The notes under the pieces: generated by a model | The model's input: only the letters and a program-made list of their open reading frames with translations | Told to the model about the DNA's origin: nothing | Databases searched by the model: none | Source of the DNA: Streptomyces phaeolivaceus | GTDB taxonomy: Bacteria > Actinomycetota > Actinomycetes > Streptomycetales > Streptomycetaceae | Assembly: GCF_009184865.1 (NCBI RefSeq) | Contig: NZ_CP045096.1 | Location: 2,790,001-2,854,000, forward strand | Reading direction: 5' to 3' | Length of the DNA: 64,000 nt | Program-made: the position numbers and the translations under genes | Shown: positions 63,359 through 64,000 of the stretch, in pieces | Layout of the letters: each line of letters opens with the position of its first letter | Position numbering within the stretch: position 1 is the stretch's first letter

Positions 63359-64000
63359 TCACGTCCGTCCGGTCAGTCTCGCGTGGAGTGTGCGGGCGGA
63401 GGGGTCGGTGAGCGAGGCGATCTGGTCGACGATCACCCGCTTGCGGGCACGGTCGTCCGCCGCCGTGTCGAACAGCGCGCGGAACTGGGGTTCGAGTCCC
63501 TCCGGCGCGCGGGCGGTGAGCGCCTCGGCGAGTTCGGCGACGACGATCCGCTGGTCGGCGCGGAGCCGCTCCTGCTCGGCCCGCTGCATCACATAGCGGT
63601 CGGCGACGGCCTTGAGGACCGCGCACTCCAGCCGCGCCTCGCGCGGGACGACCAGTTCGGCGGCGTACCGGGTGAGCGGGCCGTTGCCGTACGCCTGCCG
63701 GGTGGCGCCCTCGGCGGCGAGGCAGAAGCGGCCGATGAGCTGGCTGGTGGCGTCCTTCAACCGGGCCTGGGCGACGGCCGTTCCGTCGTAGCCGTGCGGC
63801 CACCACTCCTGGTCGAGGAGACGGTCGAGGGCCTCGCCGAGTTCGGCCGGGTCGGTGTCGGCGGGCACGTACCGGCCGCGGGCGACCTCGAACACCGCCT
63901 GGCGTTCGGGCTCCGCGTGCAGGCAGTTGGGGTCGATGTGGCCCGCGTGGAGGCCGTCCTCGACGTCGTGCACGGAGTACGCCACGTCGTCGGACCAGTC
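63359..64000 (-). CDS. dgt: Deoxyguanosinetriphosphate triphosphohydrolase, C-terminal part (window end)
   Basis: The frame runs off the right edge of the window; about 213 C-terminal codons are visible. The first visible residues, [21 protein letters not shown], match the HD-domain 'D-D-I-A-Y-x-x-H-D-x-E-D' block of dGTPases, and [19 protein letters not shown] closes the protein. dGTPases cleave dNTPs to the nucleoside and triphosphate and help set precursor pools for replication; location next to dnaG fits. Start and N-terminal HD residues are outside the window. Confidence 0.9.
   Translation of the reverse strand, partial: DWSDDVAYSVHDVEDGLHAGHIDPNCLHAEPERQAVFEVARGRYVPADTDPAELGEALDRLLDQEWWPHGYDGTAVAQARLKDATSQLIGRFCLAAEGATRQAYGNGPLTRYAAELVVPREARLECAVLKAVADRYVMQRAEQERLRADQRIVVAELAEALTARAPEGLEPQFRALFDTAADDRARKRVIVDQIASLTDPSARTLHARLTGRT

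Noticed and set aside
1..64000. CRISPR array
   Set aside because: No set of evenly spaced identical repeats with unique spacers. The tandem repeats found (16019, 16783, 54474) are short and spacer-less.

Overview
The window is chromosomal DNA from a Streptomyces or very close relative. It has very high GC with strong G/C bias at third codon positions, GTG starts and GGAGG-type ribosome sites. Markers of the genus include a MatB/MatC malonate locus beside an Mbl-type actin homologue, an FxSxx-COOH peptide system, rare TTA (bldA) leucine codons, and an hrdA-like sigma factor next to dnaG and dgt. From memory, matB, mbl and hrdA occur in a comparable order around SCO2444-SCO2468 of S. coelicolor; this was not checked here.

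Layout. 1-1.8 kb: the edge of an accessory segment, with three overlapping small genes (two with CxxC motifs) behind an XRE-TPR regulator and a nested inverted repeat. 2.2-9.5 kb: signalling genes (MEDS-STAS protein, HATPase-like protein, large STAND/LuxR regulator, ATP-grasp enzyme, secreted DUF3152 metalloprotease-like protein, MerR-PP2C fusion). 9.6-14.8 kb: malonate locus matR/matC/matB plus a fused two-domain carboxyltransferase, with two near-identical palindromic operators between matR and matC. 15-16 kb: mbl-like gene. 16.3-26.1 kb: the most interesting region, a convergent SLOG/SLATT (DUF4231) pair followed by a complete FxSxx-COOH system: a 60-residue precursor ending FDSSL, the radical SAM/SPASM enzyme FxsB, a coupled 58-codon ORF, the TIR-like FxsC and the ParA-TIR-NB-ARC-TPR protein FxsT. 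The SLOG gene, fxsC and fxsT each carry one TTA codon, which suggests developmental (bldA) control of the block.

26.2-32.7 kb: Tat-exported ketosteroid dehydrogenase-like flavoprotein, GNAT, cyclase/LysR divergent pair, a dead acetoacetyl-CoA synthetase gene, and a TetR regulator with two operators. 32.8-34.2 kb: debris (MFS fragment and unassignable sequence). 34.2-41.8 kb: fructan/sucrose operon (GH32 enzyme, binding protein, two permeases, PfkB kinase; no ATPase) with a LacI regulator and an 18-bp perfect operator. 42-43.4 kb: FG-GAP protein. 43.5-51.9 kb: a truncated LacI gene abutting a cryptic prophage remnant (tape-measure tail end, rearranged tail gene, tail protein, frameshifted endolysin, holin, membrane proteins), followed by an XRE/DUF6879 operon and a small-gene cassette homologous to the one at the left edge of the window. 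52-52.4 kb: three tRNA genes (one CAU, two Asn). 52.5-64 kb: conserved core, with YtxH-like protein, FGGY kinase, heterodimeric ABC exporter, hrdA-like sigma factor, dnaG, NAD(P)H/FAD reductase and dgt (cut by the window end).

All function calls come from reading motifs in the translated sequence and from knowledge of the families; no database search was possible.
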